DNA of 64,000 nucleotides from Streptomyces koelreuteriae (GTDB taxonomy: Bacteria > Actinomycetota > Actinomycetes > Streptomycetales > Streptomycetaceae). Shown piece by piece: positions 43,662-52,778 of this stretch (its first letter is position 1; each line of letters starts with the position of its first letter). Under the pieces are notes generated by a model. The model did not search any database, was not told the origin of the DNA, and worked only from the letters and a program-made list of their open reading frames with translations. The translations under genes were made by a program, and so were the position numbers. Where the stretch lies: contig NZ_CP075896.1 in assembly GCF_018604545.1 (NCBI RefSeq), positions 1,674,001 through 1,738,000 on the forward strand, given 5' to 3'.

Positions 43662-44179
43662 GGGCCGGGCCCCGTGCAACTGACCTCGGCATCGATGCTG
43701 AGGCCGGGTGGGTCCGCAGCCCGGCGTAGCGGGGTGCCGCTGCGCCCACCCGTGCCGCCCCCAGCGGCACGCATGCCCGCAGCTGGGGCGGCAGGGGCGG
43801 GCCCGCGGCTGGAGCGGCAAGGCCGGGCCCGCGGCTAGGGCGGCAAAGCCGGGCCCGCGGCTGGGGCGGCGAGGGCGGGCCCGCAACGGCGGCCTGCGGC
43901 CGGCCAGGGCGGGTGCGGCGGCTGGCGGGAGCCACGACGCGCCCGCACTCGCCGGATCACGGAAGGGGACGTGTCGGGGGGTGTCCGCCCGCAGCGGTTG
44001 GCGCGTCAACGGACAGTCAGTTGGTATCCGACCCCATCGCGCCGTTCCGAGGACGGACACCCCCCGGCGCGGCCCCGACCCACCACCACCGCGCAGGCGC
44101 TACGCGCACCCCCACCGAAGCAGCCACAGGCCGCCGCAGGCACCCCGCGACGGCCAGGCCACGGCCACGACCACGGCCG
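43662..44179. other. 518-base gene-free stretch
   Basis: Between the NYN-like gene and the convergent APC permease gene I see no supportable gene. It holds the 26-base tandem array at 43782-43885, and the rest is GC-rich without a clear promoter or terminator. Short open frames exist on both strands but lack start signals and typical codon bias. Confidence 0.6.
43782..43885. repeat. 26-bp tandem repeat, four copies
   Basis: Units of 26 bases starting GCT(G/A)G(G/A)GCGGC and ending GGGCCCGC(G/A) occupy 43782-43807, 43808-43833, 43834-43859 and 43860-43885, each differing from the consensus at a few positions. The GGGCCC core makes each unit partly self-complementary. Unlike CRISPR there are no spacers. 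Confidence 0.9.
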
Positions 44180-45679
44180 CTACGGCGTGTTCTCGGTCTT
44201 CGGTTCCTCCCCCGTCGCGAGGCGGCTGTGCGTGCGGCCGTAGAGGAAGTACACGAGGAACCCGGCGGCCATCCAGAACCCGAACCGCACCCACGTCTCG
44301 GCGGGCAGGTTGATCATCAGCCACAGGGAGGCGCACACCGACAGGATCGGGATGACCGGCACCCACGGGGTGCGGAAGGACCGCGGCAGGTCGGGGCGCG
44401 TCCTGCGGAGGATGATCACGCCGATGGCGACGACCACGAAGGCGAACAGCGTGCCGATGTTCACCAGCGCGGCGAGTTCGGTCAGCGGCGTGAAGCCCGC
44501 CAGCACCGCGATGATCACGCCGAGCAGGATCGTCGGCCGGTGCGGGGTCTTGAAGCGCGGGTGGACGCGCGAGAAGAACCGCGGCAGCAGCCCGTCACGG
44601 CTCATCGCGAAGAACACCCGGGTCTGGCCCAGGAGCAGGATCATGCACACGGTCGTCAGACCGACCGCGGCCCCGAAGCTGATGAAGCCCGCGAACCACG
44701 GATGCCCGGTCGCCTTGAACGCGTCGGCGAGCGGCGCGTCGACGGACAGCTCGCTGTAGTGCTGCATACCGGTGACGACGATCGACACGAGGACGTACAG
44801 CGTCGTGCAGATCACCAGGGAGCCCAGGATGCCGCGCGGCATGTCACGCTGCGGGTTCTTGGTCTCCTCCGCCGCCGTGGCCACGACGTCGAAGCCGATG
44901 AAGGCGAAGAACACGACGGAGGCGGCGGTGAAGATGCCCATCACGCCGAAGTTGGACGGCGCCCAGCCGAACATGAGCTGGATCAGTGGGGAATCGAGAC
45001 TGGAGCCGGCCGGTACCGGCTTCTCCTTCGGGATGAACGGGTCGTAGTTGTCGGCGTTGATGAGGAACGCACCCGCGATGATCACGACGAGGACGACCGT
45101 CACCTTGATGGCGACGACGACCGAGGTGATCCGCGCGGACAGCTTCATGCCGATCACGAGGATGCAGGTGAGGACGAGGACCAGCGCGGCGGCGAGGATG
45201 TCGAAGCCGAAGGCGTCGGCGCCCTCCCGGCTGCCCAGCGACGCGGGCATCGTCCAGCCCGCGTTCTCCATGAGTGACTGGATGTAGCCCGACCAGCCGA
45301 CGGCCACCACCGCCGTCCCGAGCGCGAACTCCAGAACCAGGTCCCAGCCGATGATCCAGGCGGTCAGTTCACCGAGGGACGCGTACGAGAACGTGTAGGC
45401 GGACCCGGCGACCGGGACCGTGGACGCGAACTCGGCGTAACAGAGCGCGGCCAGGGCGCAGGCGACGCCGGCCGCGACGAACGCCAGGGCCGTGGCGGGC
45501 CCGGCGTTGTCCTTGGCGACAGTGCCGGTGAGTACGAAGATGCCGGTGCCGATGATCACGCCGACGCCGAAGACCGTCAGATCCAGCGCGGACAAGGACT
45601 TCTTGAGCGCGTGTTCTGGCTCCTCGGTATCGAGGATGGACTGCTCGACCTTCTTCGTCCGGAAGAGGGTGCTGCTCAC
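44180..45679 (-). CDS. APC family amino acid permease (cationic type)
   Basis: About 499 residues, 12-14 hydrophobic helices. The N-terminal LTVFGVGVIIGTGIFVLTG is the first-helix motif of cationic amino acid transporters, and AEETKNPQRDMPRGI is the loop motif typical of the CAT/YfnA group. The GTG start at 45679 follows a perfect GGAGG six bases upstream. Amino acid specificity is not predictable. It is transcribed alone. Confidence 0.88.
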   Translation of the reverse strand: MSSTLFRTKKVEQSILDTEEPEHALKKSLSALDLTVFGVGVIIGTGIFVLTGTVAKDNAGPATALAFVAAGVACALAALCYAEFASTVPVAGSAYTFSYASLGELTAWIIGWDLVLEFALGTAVVAVGWSGYIQSLMENAGWTMPASLGSREGADAFGFDILAAALVLVLTCILVIGMKLSARITSVVVAIKVTVVLVVIIAGAFLINADNYDPFIPKEKPVPAGSSLDSPLIQLMFGWAPSNFGVMGIFTAASVVFFAFIGFDVVATAAEETKNPQRDMPRGILGSLVICTTLYVLVSIVVTGMQHYSELSVDAPLADAFKATGHPWFAGFISFGAAVGLTTVCMILLLGQTRVFFAMSRDGLLPRFFSRVHPRFKTPHRPTILLGVIIAVLAGFTPLTELAALVNIGTLFAFVVVAIGVIILRRTRPDLPRSFRTPWVPVIPILSVCASLWLMINLPAETWVRFGFWMAAGFLVYFLYGRTHSRLATGEEPKTENTP

Positions 45680-45762
45680 GGGATACCTCCCACGCTTGTC
45701 GTCCTCGACATGATCGAGAGGTGGCACCATCCGTATGCCCCGGCACGGACGCATTCACGCCA

Positions 45763-45805
45763 ATGGGCCGGTTTCTCCACCCTCATGGTGGGGAAACCGG
45801 CCCAT
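45763..45805 (-). terminator. terminator after dxs
   Basis: A 19-base stem with one mismatch (ATGGGCCGGTTTCTCCACC against GGTGGGGAAACCGGCCCAT) closes a five-base loop, 19 bases after the dxs stop and before the downstream permease gene. It is one of the strongest hairpins in the window. Confidence 0.85.
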
Positions 45806-45824
45806 CCGAACCCGTTCGGCCGTG

Positions 45825-47747
45825 TCAGTCGCGCACGGACTCCACGGACTCCACGGCACCGCCCTCGTACCGCCCGTCCAGCTTGGCGACCAGCCCGGTC
45901 ACCTGCCGGGCGATGTCCGGCGCGGTGAGACCGATCTCGGCGAGGATCTCGGCACGCGTGGCGTGGTCGAGGAAGCGCGGCGGGATGCCGAAGTCACGCA
46001 GCGGCACATCCACGCCCGCGTCGCGCAGGGCCTGCGCGATCGCCGACCCCACACCGCCGACGCGGCTGTTGTCCTCGACGGTGACGACCACGCGGTGCCG
46101 CTCGGCGAGCGGGGCCATGGCCTCGTCGACGGGCTTGACCCAGCGCGGGTCGACGACGGTGGTGGAGATGCCCTGCTTGTCGAGGAGCGCGGCGATCTCC
46201 AGGCACATCGGGGCGAGGGCGCCGACGGAGACCAGCAGGACGTCCGGCCGGTCGGTGCCGGGCTCGCGCAGCACGTCCATGCCGCCGACGCGGCCGACGG
46301 CCGGTACGGCGGGGCCGACGGCGCCCTTGGAGAAGCGGACCACGGTCGGCGCGTCGTCGACCGCGACGGCCTCGCGCAGCTGCGCGCGGACCTGGTCGGC
46401 GTCACGCGGCGCGGCCAGCCGCAGCCCGGGCACGACCTGGAGGATCGACATGTCCCACATGCCGTTGTGGGAGGCCCCGTCGGTGCCGGTGACACCGGCC
46501 CGGTCCAGTACGAAGGTGACACCGCACTTGTGCAGGGCCACATCCATCAGCACCTGGTCGAAGGCGCGGTTGAGGAAGGTGGCGTACACCGCGAACACGG
46601 GGTGCACTCCGCCCGTCGCCAGGCCGGCCGCCGAGACGGCGCCGTGCTGCTCGGCGATGCCGACGTCGTAGACCCGGTCGGGGAAGCGCTTGGCGAACTT
46701 CTCCAGGCCCACCGGCTGGAGCATCGCGGCCGTGATGGCGACGATGTCCTCGCGCTCCTTGCCGAGTTCGACCATCTCGTCGCCGAAGACGGAGGTCCAG
46801 TCGGCGCCGGAGCTCTTGATGGGCAGGCCGGTGTCGGGGTGGATCTTGCCGACGGCGTGGAAGCGGTCGGCCTCGTCCTGGAGGGCGGGCTGGTAGCCGC
46901 GGCCCTTCTCGGTGAGGCAGTGCACGATGACGGGGCCGCCGAACCGCTTGGCCTTGGCGAGCGCGGACTCCAGCGCCTCGAGGTCGTGCCCGTCGATCGG
47001 GCCGACGTATTTCAGGCCGAGGTCCTCGAACATGCCCTGCGGGGCGATGAAGTCCTTCAGGCCCTTCTTGGCGCCGTGCAGGGTGTCGTAGAGCGCCTGG
47101 CCGACGACGGGGGTGCGCTCCAGCACCTCCTTGGTGCGGGCGAGGAAGCGCTCGTAGCCGTCCGTCGTGCGCAGCGTCGCGAGGTGGTTGGCGAGGCCGC
47201 CGATGGTCGGCGCGTAGGACCGCTCGTTGTCGTTGACGACGATGACGAGCGGGCGGTCCTTGGCGTCGGCGATGTTGTTCAGCGCCTCCCAGGCCATACC
47301 GCCGGTCAGGGCACCGTCACCGATCACGGCGACCACATGGTCGTCGCGGTCCTTGATCTGGTTGGCCTTGGCGATGCCGTCGGCCCAGCCGAGGACGGTC
47401 GAGGCGTGCGAGTTCTCGATGACGTCGTGCTCGGACTCTCCTTGCGAGGGGTAGCCGGACAGGCCGCCCTTCATCTTGAGCTTGGAGAAGTCCTGACGGC
47501 CGGTGAGCAGCTTGTGGACGTAGGACTGGTGGCCTGTGTCCCAGAGCACCTTGTCCCGGGGCGAGTCGAAGACCCGGTGCAGGGCGATGGTGAGCTCCAC
47601 CACGCCGAGATTGGGGCCGAGGTGACCGCCGGTCTTGGAGACCGCTTCGACGAGGAAGCTCCGGATCTCCTCCGCCAGCTGGTTCAGCTCCTCCAGGTTG
47701 AGCCGGTCCAGATCGCGCGGTCCCCTGATACGGGTCAGCAGCGGCAC
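45825..47747 (-). CDS. dxs: 1-deoxy-D-xylulose-5-phosphate synthase
   Basis: 640 residues, the normal length. The thiamine diphosphate motif is [19 protein letters not shown], the catalytic Glu lies in [16 protein letters not shown], and the His in [14 protein letters not shown] is present. It condenses pyruvate and glyceraldehyde-3-phosphate to start the MEP isoprenoid pathway. The GTG start at 47747 follows GGAGG. It sits beside the xylose transport genes, a positional association only; Dxs does not use xylose. Confidence 0.95.
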   Translation of the reverse strand: MPLLTRIRGPRDLDRLNLEELNQLAEEIRSFLVEAVSKTGGHLGPNLGVVELTIALHRVFDSPRDKVLWDTGHQSYVHKLLTGRQDFSKLKMKGGLSGYPSQGESEHDVIENSHASTVLGWADGIAKANQIKDRDDHVVAVIGDGALTGGMAWEALNNIADAKDRPLVIVVNDNERSYAPTIGGLANHLATLRTTDGYERFLARTKEVLERTPVVGQALYDTLHGAKKGLKDFIAPQGMFEDLGLKYVGPIDGHDLEALESALAKAKRFGGPVIVHCLTEKGRGYQPALQDEADRFHAVGKIHPDTGLPIKSSGADWTSVFGDEMVELGKEREDIVAITAAMLQPVGLEKFAKRFPDRVYDVGIAEQHGAVSAAGLATGGVHPVFAVYATFLNRAFDQVLMDVALHKCGVTFVLDRAGVTGTDGASHNGMWDMSILQVVPGLRLAAPRDADQVRAQLREAVAVDDAPTVVRFSKGAVGPAVPAVGRVGGMDVLREPGTDRPDVLLVSVGALAPMCLEIAALLDKQGISTTVVDPRWVKPVDEAMAPLAERHRVVVTVEDNSRVGGVGSAIAQALRDAGVDVPLRDFGIPPRFLDHATRAEILAEIGLTAPDIARQVTGLVAKLDGRYEGGAVESVESVRD

Positions 47748-47865
47748 CCGTGCCTCCTTGCAGTAGAGCTGATCGAGCAGTTGCCGGGCGTGTCGAGTCT
47801 AATGTTCCGCTCCTGAGGACTGCGCCGAGGCCATGGGGGATACATCACGCATTCGGCTGTACCCA

Positions 47866-47891
47866 AGTTGTGTCATACCTACGACACAACT
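47866..47891. promoter_or_regulatory. inverted repeat AGTTGTGTC...GACACAACT
   Basis: Two perfect nine-base arms with an eight-base spacer lie between xylH and dxs, 119 bases upstream of dxs and directly beside the xylH terminator hairpin. It could be a regulator site for dxs or a second hairpin. AT content is higher than the surroundings. Confidence 0.5.
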
Positions 47892-47920
47892 GTGCCCGGC
47901 ACCTGCAGGTGCCGGGCACA
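47891..47920 (-). terminator. terminator after xylH
   Basis: A perfect 30-base palindrome of two 15-base arms (TGTGCCCGGCACCTG and its complement) lies 16 bases after the xylH stop, centred on CTGCAG. Confidence 0.85.
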
Positions 47921-47935
47921 GGGGGTCGGCCGGTG

Positions 47936-49237
47936 CTACGCGCGGCCCGCGGTCTTCTGCGTCTTGCGCGTCACCGCGTCGATCACGACCGTGGCCAACA
48001 GCACACCACCGGTGATCATGTACTGCACCGGAGAGGCGATGCCCTCCAGGGCGAGCCCGTACTGGATCGACACGATGACCAGCACGCCGAGCAGCGCGTT
48101 CCAGGTCCGCCCGCGTCCGCCGAAGAGCGACGTACCGCCGATCACCGCGGCGGCGATCGCGTTCATCAGCAGGTCACCGCCGCCCGCGCCCTGGTTCGCC
48201 GCGGCGATCTTCGACGCGATGAACAGACCGCCGACCGCGGCGAAGGTCCCGGAGATCGCGAACACGGAGATCCGGACCAGCTCCACGTTGATACCGGCGC
48301 GTCGCGACGCCTCGACGCTGCCGCCGAGCGCGAACACCTTCCGCCCGTACGACGTACGGCGCAGCACGAAGTCCGTGACCAGGAGCACCACGATGAAGAT
48401 CACCACGGCGAGCGGCAGGCCCTTGTACTGGTTGAAGACGATCGCGACGGCGAAGGCCAGGACCGCGAGCAGTACCGTGCGCACCACCGTCTCGCTCAGC
48501 GGCTGCGACGGCACGCCCGCGGCCTCGCGCCGCCGGTTGCCGAGGAAGGAGCTGAGGAAGTACCCGGCGGTCACCACCGCGGCCAGACCGTAGGCGGCGG
48601 CCACGTCGGAGAAGTAGTAGCTGGTGAGCTGGGCCACGACCCCGTCCGGGTCGAGGTTGATCGTGCCGTTGTCGCCCAGGACCTGGAGCATGAAGCCGTT
48701 CCAGAACAGCAGGCCGGCCAGGGTGACGGCGAAGGCGGGGACGCCGATCTTCGCGAAGAAGAAGCCGTGCAGCGCGCCGGCGACCGTGCCGGTGACGATG
48801 GACAGCGCGAAGGCCAGCCACTCGTTCATGCCGTTGGTGACGTTGAGCACGGCGAAGCTCGCGCCCGCCACACCGCTGACCGAGCCGACCGACAGGTCGA
48901 TCTCGCCGAGCAGCAGCACGAAGACGATGCCGACGGCGATCATGCCGGTGCCGACCATGGCGACCGACATGTCGGACAGGTTGCCCGCGGTGAGGAAGTT
49001 GGAGTTCAGGCTCTGGAAGATGATCCAGATGATGGCCAGGCCGAGGACCACCGGGATGGAACCCAGGTCGCCGGACTTCATCTTCCGCTTGAACTCGGTG
49101 AGGTAGCCCGCGAAGCCCTGCTCGCGCACCAGCAGCCGGGGGTCGACGACCGTGACGGCGGCCTTGGCCGCCTCGGGGTTCGCCACGACGTGGTCTTCGG
49201 GGGCTCCCGGAGCCGCTGAGGTCTTGTCGATGCTCAC
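47936..49237 (-). CDS. xylH: xylose ABC transporter permease (XylH)
   Basis: 433 residues, about 10 hydrophobic segments, RbsC/XylH family. The conserved segments VLLLGEIDLSVGSVSGVAG and GGTSLFGGRGRTWNALLGVL are the family hallmarks. The GTG start overlaps the xylG stop by four bases. Neighbouring rok7B7 and xylF make xylose import the best assignment. A strong terminator follows. Confidence 0.9.
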   Translation of the reverse strand: MSIDKTSAAPGAPEDHVVANPEAAKAAVTVVDPRLLVREQGFAGYLTEFKRKMKSGDLGSIPVVLGLAIIWIIFQSLNSNFLTAGNLSDMSVAMVGTGMIAVGIVFVLLLGEIDLSVGSVSGVAGASFAVLNVTNGMNEWLAFALSIVTGTVAGALHGFFFAKIGVPAFAVTLAGLLFWNGFMLQVLGDNGTINLDPDGVVAQLTSYYFSDVAAAYGLAAVVTAGYFLSSFLGNRRREAAGVPSQPLSETVVRTVLLAVLAFAVAIVFNQYKGLPLAVVIFIVVLLVTDFVLRRTSYGRKVFALGGSVEASRRAGINVELVRISVFAISGTFAAVGGLFIASKIAAANQGAGGGDLLMNAIAAAVIGGTSLFGGRGRTWNALLGVLVIVSIQYGLALEGIASPVQYMITGGVLLATVVIDAVTRKTQKTAGRA

Positions 49238-50016
49238 TTGGAAGCCTCCCCGTTCGTGCGCGCCGCACGGCGGGTCACGGCGTTGTCGGTGGCGCCGGTG
49301 ATGGCGGAGATGATCTCTTCCTGCGAGGTCGACTTGACCTCGAAGATGCCGTTGTTGCGCCCGAGGCGCAGCACGGCGACCTTGTCCGCGACGGCCTTGA
49401 CGTCGGCCATGTTGTGGCTGATGAGGATGACGGCGTGGCCGCGCTCGCGCAGCCGCTCGACGAGGTCGAGGACCTGGGCGGTCTGCTCGACGCCGAGGGC
49501 GGCGGTGGGCTCGTCGAGGATGACCAGCTTCGGCTCGCCGAGCATGGACCGGGCGATGGCCACGGTCTGGCGCTGGCCGCCGGAGAGCGAGGCGATCGGG
49601 ATGCGCACGCTGGGGATGCGGATCGACAGCGTGTGCAGGAGCTCGCGGGAGCGGCGCTCCATCTCCACCTCGTCCAGGACGCCGCGCTTGCGGATCTCCC
49701 GGCCCAGGTAGAGGTTGCCGACGACGTCGATGTTGTCGCACAGCGCGAGGTCCTGGTAGACGGTCGCGATGCCCAGGTTCTGGGCGTCGTGCGGCTTGTT
49801 GATCTGGACGGACCTGCCGTCCCATTCGATGACGCCCTCATCGATGGGGTGCACGCCGGCGATCGTCTTGACCAGCGTGGACTTTCCGGCGCCGTTGTCG
49901 CCGACCAGGGCGACCACCTCACCGGCGTGGACCTCAAGCTCTACGTCGGTGAGCGCCTGTACGGCACCGAACCGCTTGGAGACCCCGCGCAACGCCAGCA
50001 CGGGCGTAGCGGACAC
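49234..50016 (-). CDS. xylG: xylose ABC transporter ATPase (XylG), single domain
   Basis: About 260 residues with one ABC domain: P-loop GDNGAGKST (residues about 38-46), signature ASLSGGQRQTV, Walker B LVILDEPTAALG, His switch ISHNMAD. Classical sugar ATPases of this class (E. coli XylG) have two tandem domains, so this is a half-size form that must dimerise. The GTG at 50016 has AGGAG about nine bases upstream; the ATG at 50025 directly abuts that AGGAG, so I prefer the GTG. It is coupled to xylH. Confidence 0.9.
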   Translation of the reverse strand: MSATPVLALRGVSKRFGAVQALTDVELEVHAGEVVALVGDNGAGKSTLVKTIAGVHPIDEGVIEWDGRSVQINKPHDAQNLGIATVYQDLALCDNIDVVGNLYLGREIRKRGVLDEVEMERRSRELLHTLSIRIPSVRIPIASLSGGQRQTVAIARSMLGEPKLVILDEPTAALGVEQTAQVLDLVERLRERGHAVILISHNMADVKAVADKVAVLRLGRNNGIFEVKSTSQEEIISAITGATDNAVTRRAARTNGEASK

Positions 50017-50081
50017 GTGAACCATCTCCTTCGCCGCCTGACCCGGCGGGAGGTTGTGCAGAAGTATGGGAGGAGTGATCA

Positions 50082-50130
50082 CTCCGGCGCCCCGCGTAGC
50101 TTTGCGGGGCTGGTGTGCGGGGCGCCGGAG
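50082..50130 (-). terminator. intercistronic hairpin between xylF and xylG
   Basis: A 14-base perfect stem (CTCCGGCGCCCCGC / GCGGGGCGCCGGAG) with a 21-base loop, itself able to form a smaller CCCGC/GCGGG stem, lies between xylF and xylG. In transporter operons such a hairpin lets the binding protein be made in excess by attenuating or stabilising the upstream message. Confidence 0.75.
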
Positions 50131-50143
50131 GAACTCGGGGTGA

Positions 50144-51262
50144 CTACTTGAGGCCGATCTTGTCGCACGCGGCCTTGTACTTGGCCGTGCAGATCTCGCT
50201 CACGGTGTAGATGCCGTCCTTGATGACGGTGTCCTTGATGTTGTCCTTGGTCAGCGACACGACCGGGACGAGGACGGAGGGGACGGCCTTGGTGGTCGGG
50301 CTGTCGACCTTGTCCTTGGCGATGGAGTCGAGCGACTTGCCCTGGGCGAGCGCGACGGCCATCTCCGCGGCGACGTCGGCCTCCTGCGGGTAGGGCTTGT
50401 AGACGCTCATGTACTGCTCGCCGGCCACGATGCGCTGCACGCCGGAGAGTTCGGCGTCCTGGCCGGTGACCGGGACGTCGGCGATGCCCGCGGCCTTCAG
50501 GGCCGTGATGATGCCGCCGGCCATGCCGTCGTTGGCGGAGTAGACGCCGACGATCTTGTCCTTGCCGAGGGCGGAGATGGCGCCCTCCATGTTGGCGTTG
50601 GCGTTCTCCGGCTTCCACTCCTTGGTGTCGTACTCGCGGCCGACCTTCACCTTGCCGTCGAGGACGGAGTGCGCGCCCTTCTTGAACAGGGCGGCGTTCG
50701 GGTCGGTGGACGACCCGTTCATCATGACGATCTGGCCGTCCTCGGCCTTGTCGCCCAGGGCCTTCAGCAGGGCCTCGCCCTGGGTCTTGCCGACGGTGAC
50801 GTTGTCGAACGAGGTGTAGGCGTCGATCGGGCCCTCGGCCAGGCGGTCGTAGGCGACGACGGGGATGCCGGCGTCCTTGGCCTTCTTCACCGAGCCGGCG
50901 ATGGCCTTGGAGTCCACCGCGTCCACGATCAGCACGTCGACCTTGTTGGTCACCATGGTGTCGACCTGCTGGTTCTGCGTGGCGGCGTCCTGCTTGGCGT
51001 TGGCGTAGACGACCTCGCCCTTGCCGCTCGTGAGTTCCTTGACCTTCTTCTCGATGAGCACCCGGTCGAACTTCTCGTAGCGCGCGGTCGCGTTCTCCGG
51101 AAGGAGCAGACCGACCTTGATGTCGTCGCCCTTCTTGGCGGACCCGGACCCGCTGGAATCGGCGTTGTCGCCGGACTCCTTGGCGCTGCCACAGGCAGCA
51201 AGCGAAACGGCCATCGCACCGGCGGCGATCGCAACGGCGGCGCGACGCATACGCGTGTTCAC
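50144..51262 (-). CDS. xylF: xylose-binding lipoprotein (XylF)
   Basis: 372 residues from a GTG that follows GGAGG. The lipobox (AVSLAACGS, Cys at about residue 24) precedes a type-1 periplasmic binding fold. Segments such as VDVLIVDAVDSKAIAG, VVAYDRLAEGP and TGQDAELSGVQRIVAGEQ match XylF. It binds D-xylose outside the membrane for XylGH. It is preceded by rok7B7 in the same orientation, with its own promoter space at 51263-51383. Confidence 0.92.
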   Translation of the reverse strand: MNTRMRRAAVAIAAGAMAVSLAACGSAKESGDNADSSGSGSAKKGDDIKVGLLLPENATARYEKFDRVLIEKKVKELTSGKGEVVYANAKQDAATQNQQVDTMVTNKVDVLIVDAVDSKAIAGSVKKAKDAGIPVVAYDRLAEGPIDAYTSFDNVTVGKTQGEALLKALGDKAEDGQIVMMNGSSTDPNAALFKKGAHSVLDGKVKVGREYDTKEWKPENANANMEGAISALGKDKIVGVYSANDGMAGGIITALKAAGIADVPVTGQDAELSGVQRIVAGEQYMSVYKPYPQEADVAAEMAVALAQGKSLDSIAKDKVDSPTTKAVPSVLVPVVSLTKDNIKDTVIKDGIYTVSEICTAKYKAACDKIGLK

Positions 51263-51359
51263 TTCAGAAACCTCCCTGACGAGGCCGCGACATTGCGGCC
51301 GAGGTGGCTGGAAGTCAACTCGGCCACACGTGCGACGTCAAGAAGTAAATCCTTAACGA

Positions 51360-51377
51360 GATGGCAACGGTGCCATC
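51360..51377. promoter_or_regulatory. dyad GATGGCA-N4-TGCCATC before xylF
   Basis: A perfect seven-base dyad lies between the rok7B7 stop and xylF, 98 bases upstream of xylF. It could be a ROK7B7-type operator or a weak terminator of rok7B7. The nearby sequence TTGACG on the minus strand is a possible -35 element. Confidence 0.45.
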
Positions 51378-51383
51378 CGTTCT

Positions 51384-52595
51384 CTAAGTGAAGGCGGGCG
51401 CCGCAGCCTGCAGTACCCCAGGGGCAGTTCCGTCCAAAAGGGTCGAATCGCCCATCTCGCTGAGGGCGAGAGCAAGCGCTCCGAGGACCTCCGCACGGCC
51501 TCCGAGGGCCCCCGGGAGCACGGACAACTGCCGGGCCGCGCTGGGGATCGCGTAGCGCCCCACGGACTCCCTGATCGGCCCCAGCACCAGCTCACCGGCC
51601 TCGGCGAGATCACCCCCGAGGACCACCCGGCTCGGGTTCAGCAGATTGCAGAGGTTGGCCACGCCGCTGCCGATGTGGCGGCCGACGTCGGCGACCACCC
51701 GACGGCAGCCCGGGTCGCCGTCCCGTGCGAGCCGTACGACGCCTTCCATGGTCAAGTCGGTGCCGTGGCTGGACTGCAGGAGCGGCAGCACATAGCGCGC
51801 AGCCGCGAAGGTCTCCAGGCAGCCGCGGTTTCCGCAGCGGCAGACGGGGCCGGACTCGTCCAGAGTGATATGTCCGATCTCCCCGGCGGTGCCGCCGGGC
51901 CCCCGGTAGATCTTGCCGTTGATCACCAGACCGGCGCCGACACCGCTGGCGACCTTGATGTACGCCAGGTCGCGCACCCCGCGACCGCTGCCCCAGACCA
52001 TCTCGCCGAGGGCACCGAGGTTGGCGTCGTTGTCCACGTGCACCGGCACGCCGAGCCGCCCCCGCAGCTCCTCGGCGGGCTTGGTGCCGGTCCAGCCGGG
52101 CAGGATGGCGGTCGAGCCGAGGGTCCCCGACTCGACGTCGATGGGGCCGGGCACGCCGAGACCGACCCCGGCGATCTTGGACCGGTCGACCCCGGTGGCC
52201 TCGATCAGCCGGCTGACCAGTTGTTCCGCCCGGTCGAAGCCCTGGGTCGAGGAGGCGTCCACGTCGAGTGGCTCGGACTCCTCGGCGAGCACCTGGTGGG
52301 CGAGGTTCCCGACCGCGACGCGCAGATGGGTGTGCCCGAAGTCGACTCCTATGACGATCCCGGCGTCCCCGCTCAGCGAGACGCTGCGGGCCCGGCGCCC
52401 GCCGGCGGAGGTGGGCGTGACCTCGACGGTGCCGCCGTCCTTCAACTCCCGGACGATGTTGGAGACCGTCGCCGCGGACAGGCCCGTCGTCCGCGCGATC
52501 TCGGCCTGGGTGAGGGAGCCCGCCAGACGCACGGCTCGTACGACCCGCTCCAGGTTGGCTCGGTGCAGCGACGACTGCGACCCCGGAGTCTCCAC
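51384..52595 (-). CDS. rok7B7: ROK family regulator (ROK7B7-like)
   Basis: 403 residues. The N-terminal winged HTH (LTQAEIARTTGLSAATVSNI) precedes the ROK sugar-kinase-like domain with nucleotide loop GVDFGHTHLRVAVG and the zinc motif GHITLDESGPVCRCGNRGCL. I take the GTG at 52595 because AGGAGG lies six bases upstream; the ATG at 52640 lacks such a signal. The protein matches ROK7B7 by position next to xylF and ngcEFG. In S. coelicolor that protein represses xylFGH and links xylose and GlcNAc signals to antibiotic production. Confidence 0.88.
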   Translation of the reverse strand: METPGSQSSLHRANLERVVRAVRLAGSLTQAEIARTTGLSAATVSNIVRELKDGGTVEVTPTSAGGRRARSVSLSGDAGIVIGVDFGHTHLRVAVGNLAHQVLAEESEPLDVDASSTQGFDRAEQLVSRLIEATGVDRSKIAGVGLGVPGPIDVESGTLGSTAILPGWTGTKPAEELRGRLGVPVHVDNDANLGALGEMVWGSGRGVRDLAYIKVASGVGAGLVINGKIYRGPGGTAGEIGHITLDESGPVCRCGNRGCLETFAAARYVLPLLQSSHGTDLTMEGVVRLARDGDPGCRRVVADVGRHIGSGVANLCNLLNPSRVVLGGDLAEAGELVLGPIRESVGRYAIPSAARQLSVLPGALGGRAEVLGALALALSEMGDSTLLDGTAPGVLQAAAPAFT

Positions 52596-52727
52596 GACGA
52601 CCTCCTGCGCGCGGGGTCGCTTCGATGAGACCCCGTCCATGTCCAACTAGTGAACTCTAAGCTGAGCTGTTCGGGTCGCCTCCCGTCAAGAGGTTGAACC
52701 GTTTCCGGGTCCCTGGACACACGTCCG

Positions 52728-52757
52728 CACGCCGCCCCCGAGACCGGGAGCGGCGTG
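52728..52757 (-). terminator. terminator after ngcG
   Basis: A stem CACGCCGC-C-CCCG / CGGG-A-GCGGCGTG, 12 pairs with one internal mismatch and a four-base loop, lies 22 bases after the ngcG stop and upstream of rok7B7. Confidence 0.75.
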
Positions 52758-52778
52758 TACGCGAGCGAACGCGCAGGG

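Noticed and set aside
43782..43885. CRISPR array
   Set aside because: The repeats are contiguous without spacers and no cas genes are present in the window.
52596..52646. Upstream ATG/TTG start for rok7B7 (adds 15-17 residues)
   Set aside because: The GTG at 52595 has AGGAGG at ideal spacing, while the upstream candidates lack one, and the extra residues precede the conserved N-terminus.
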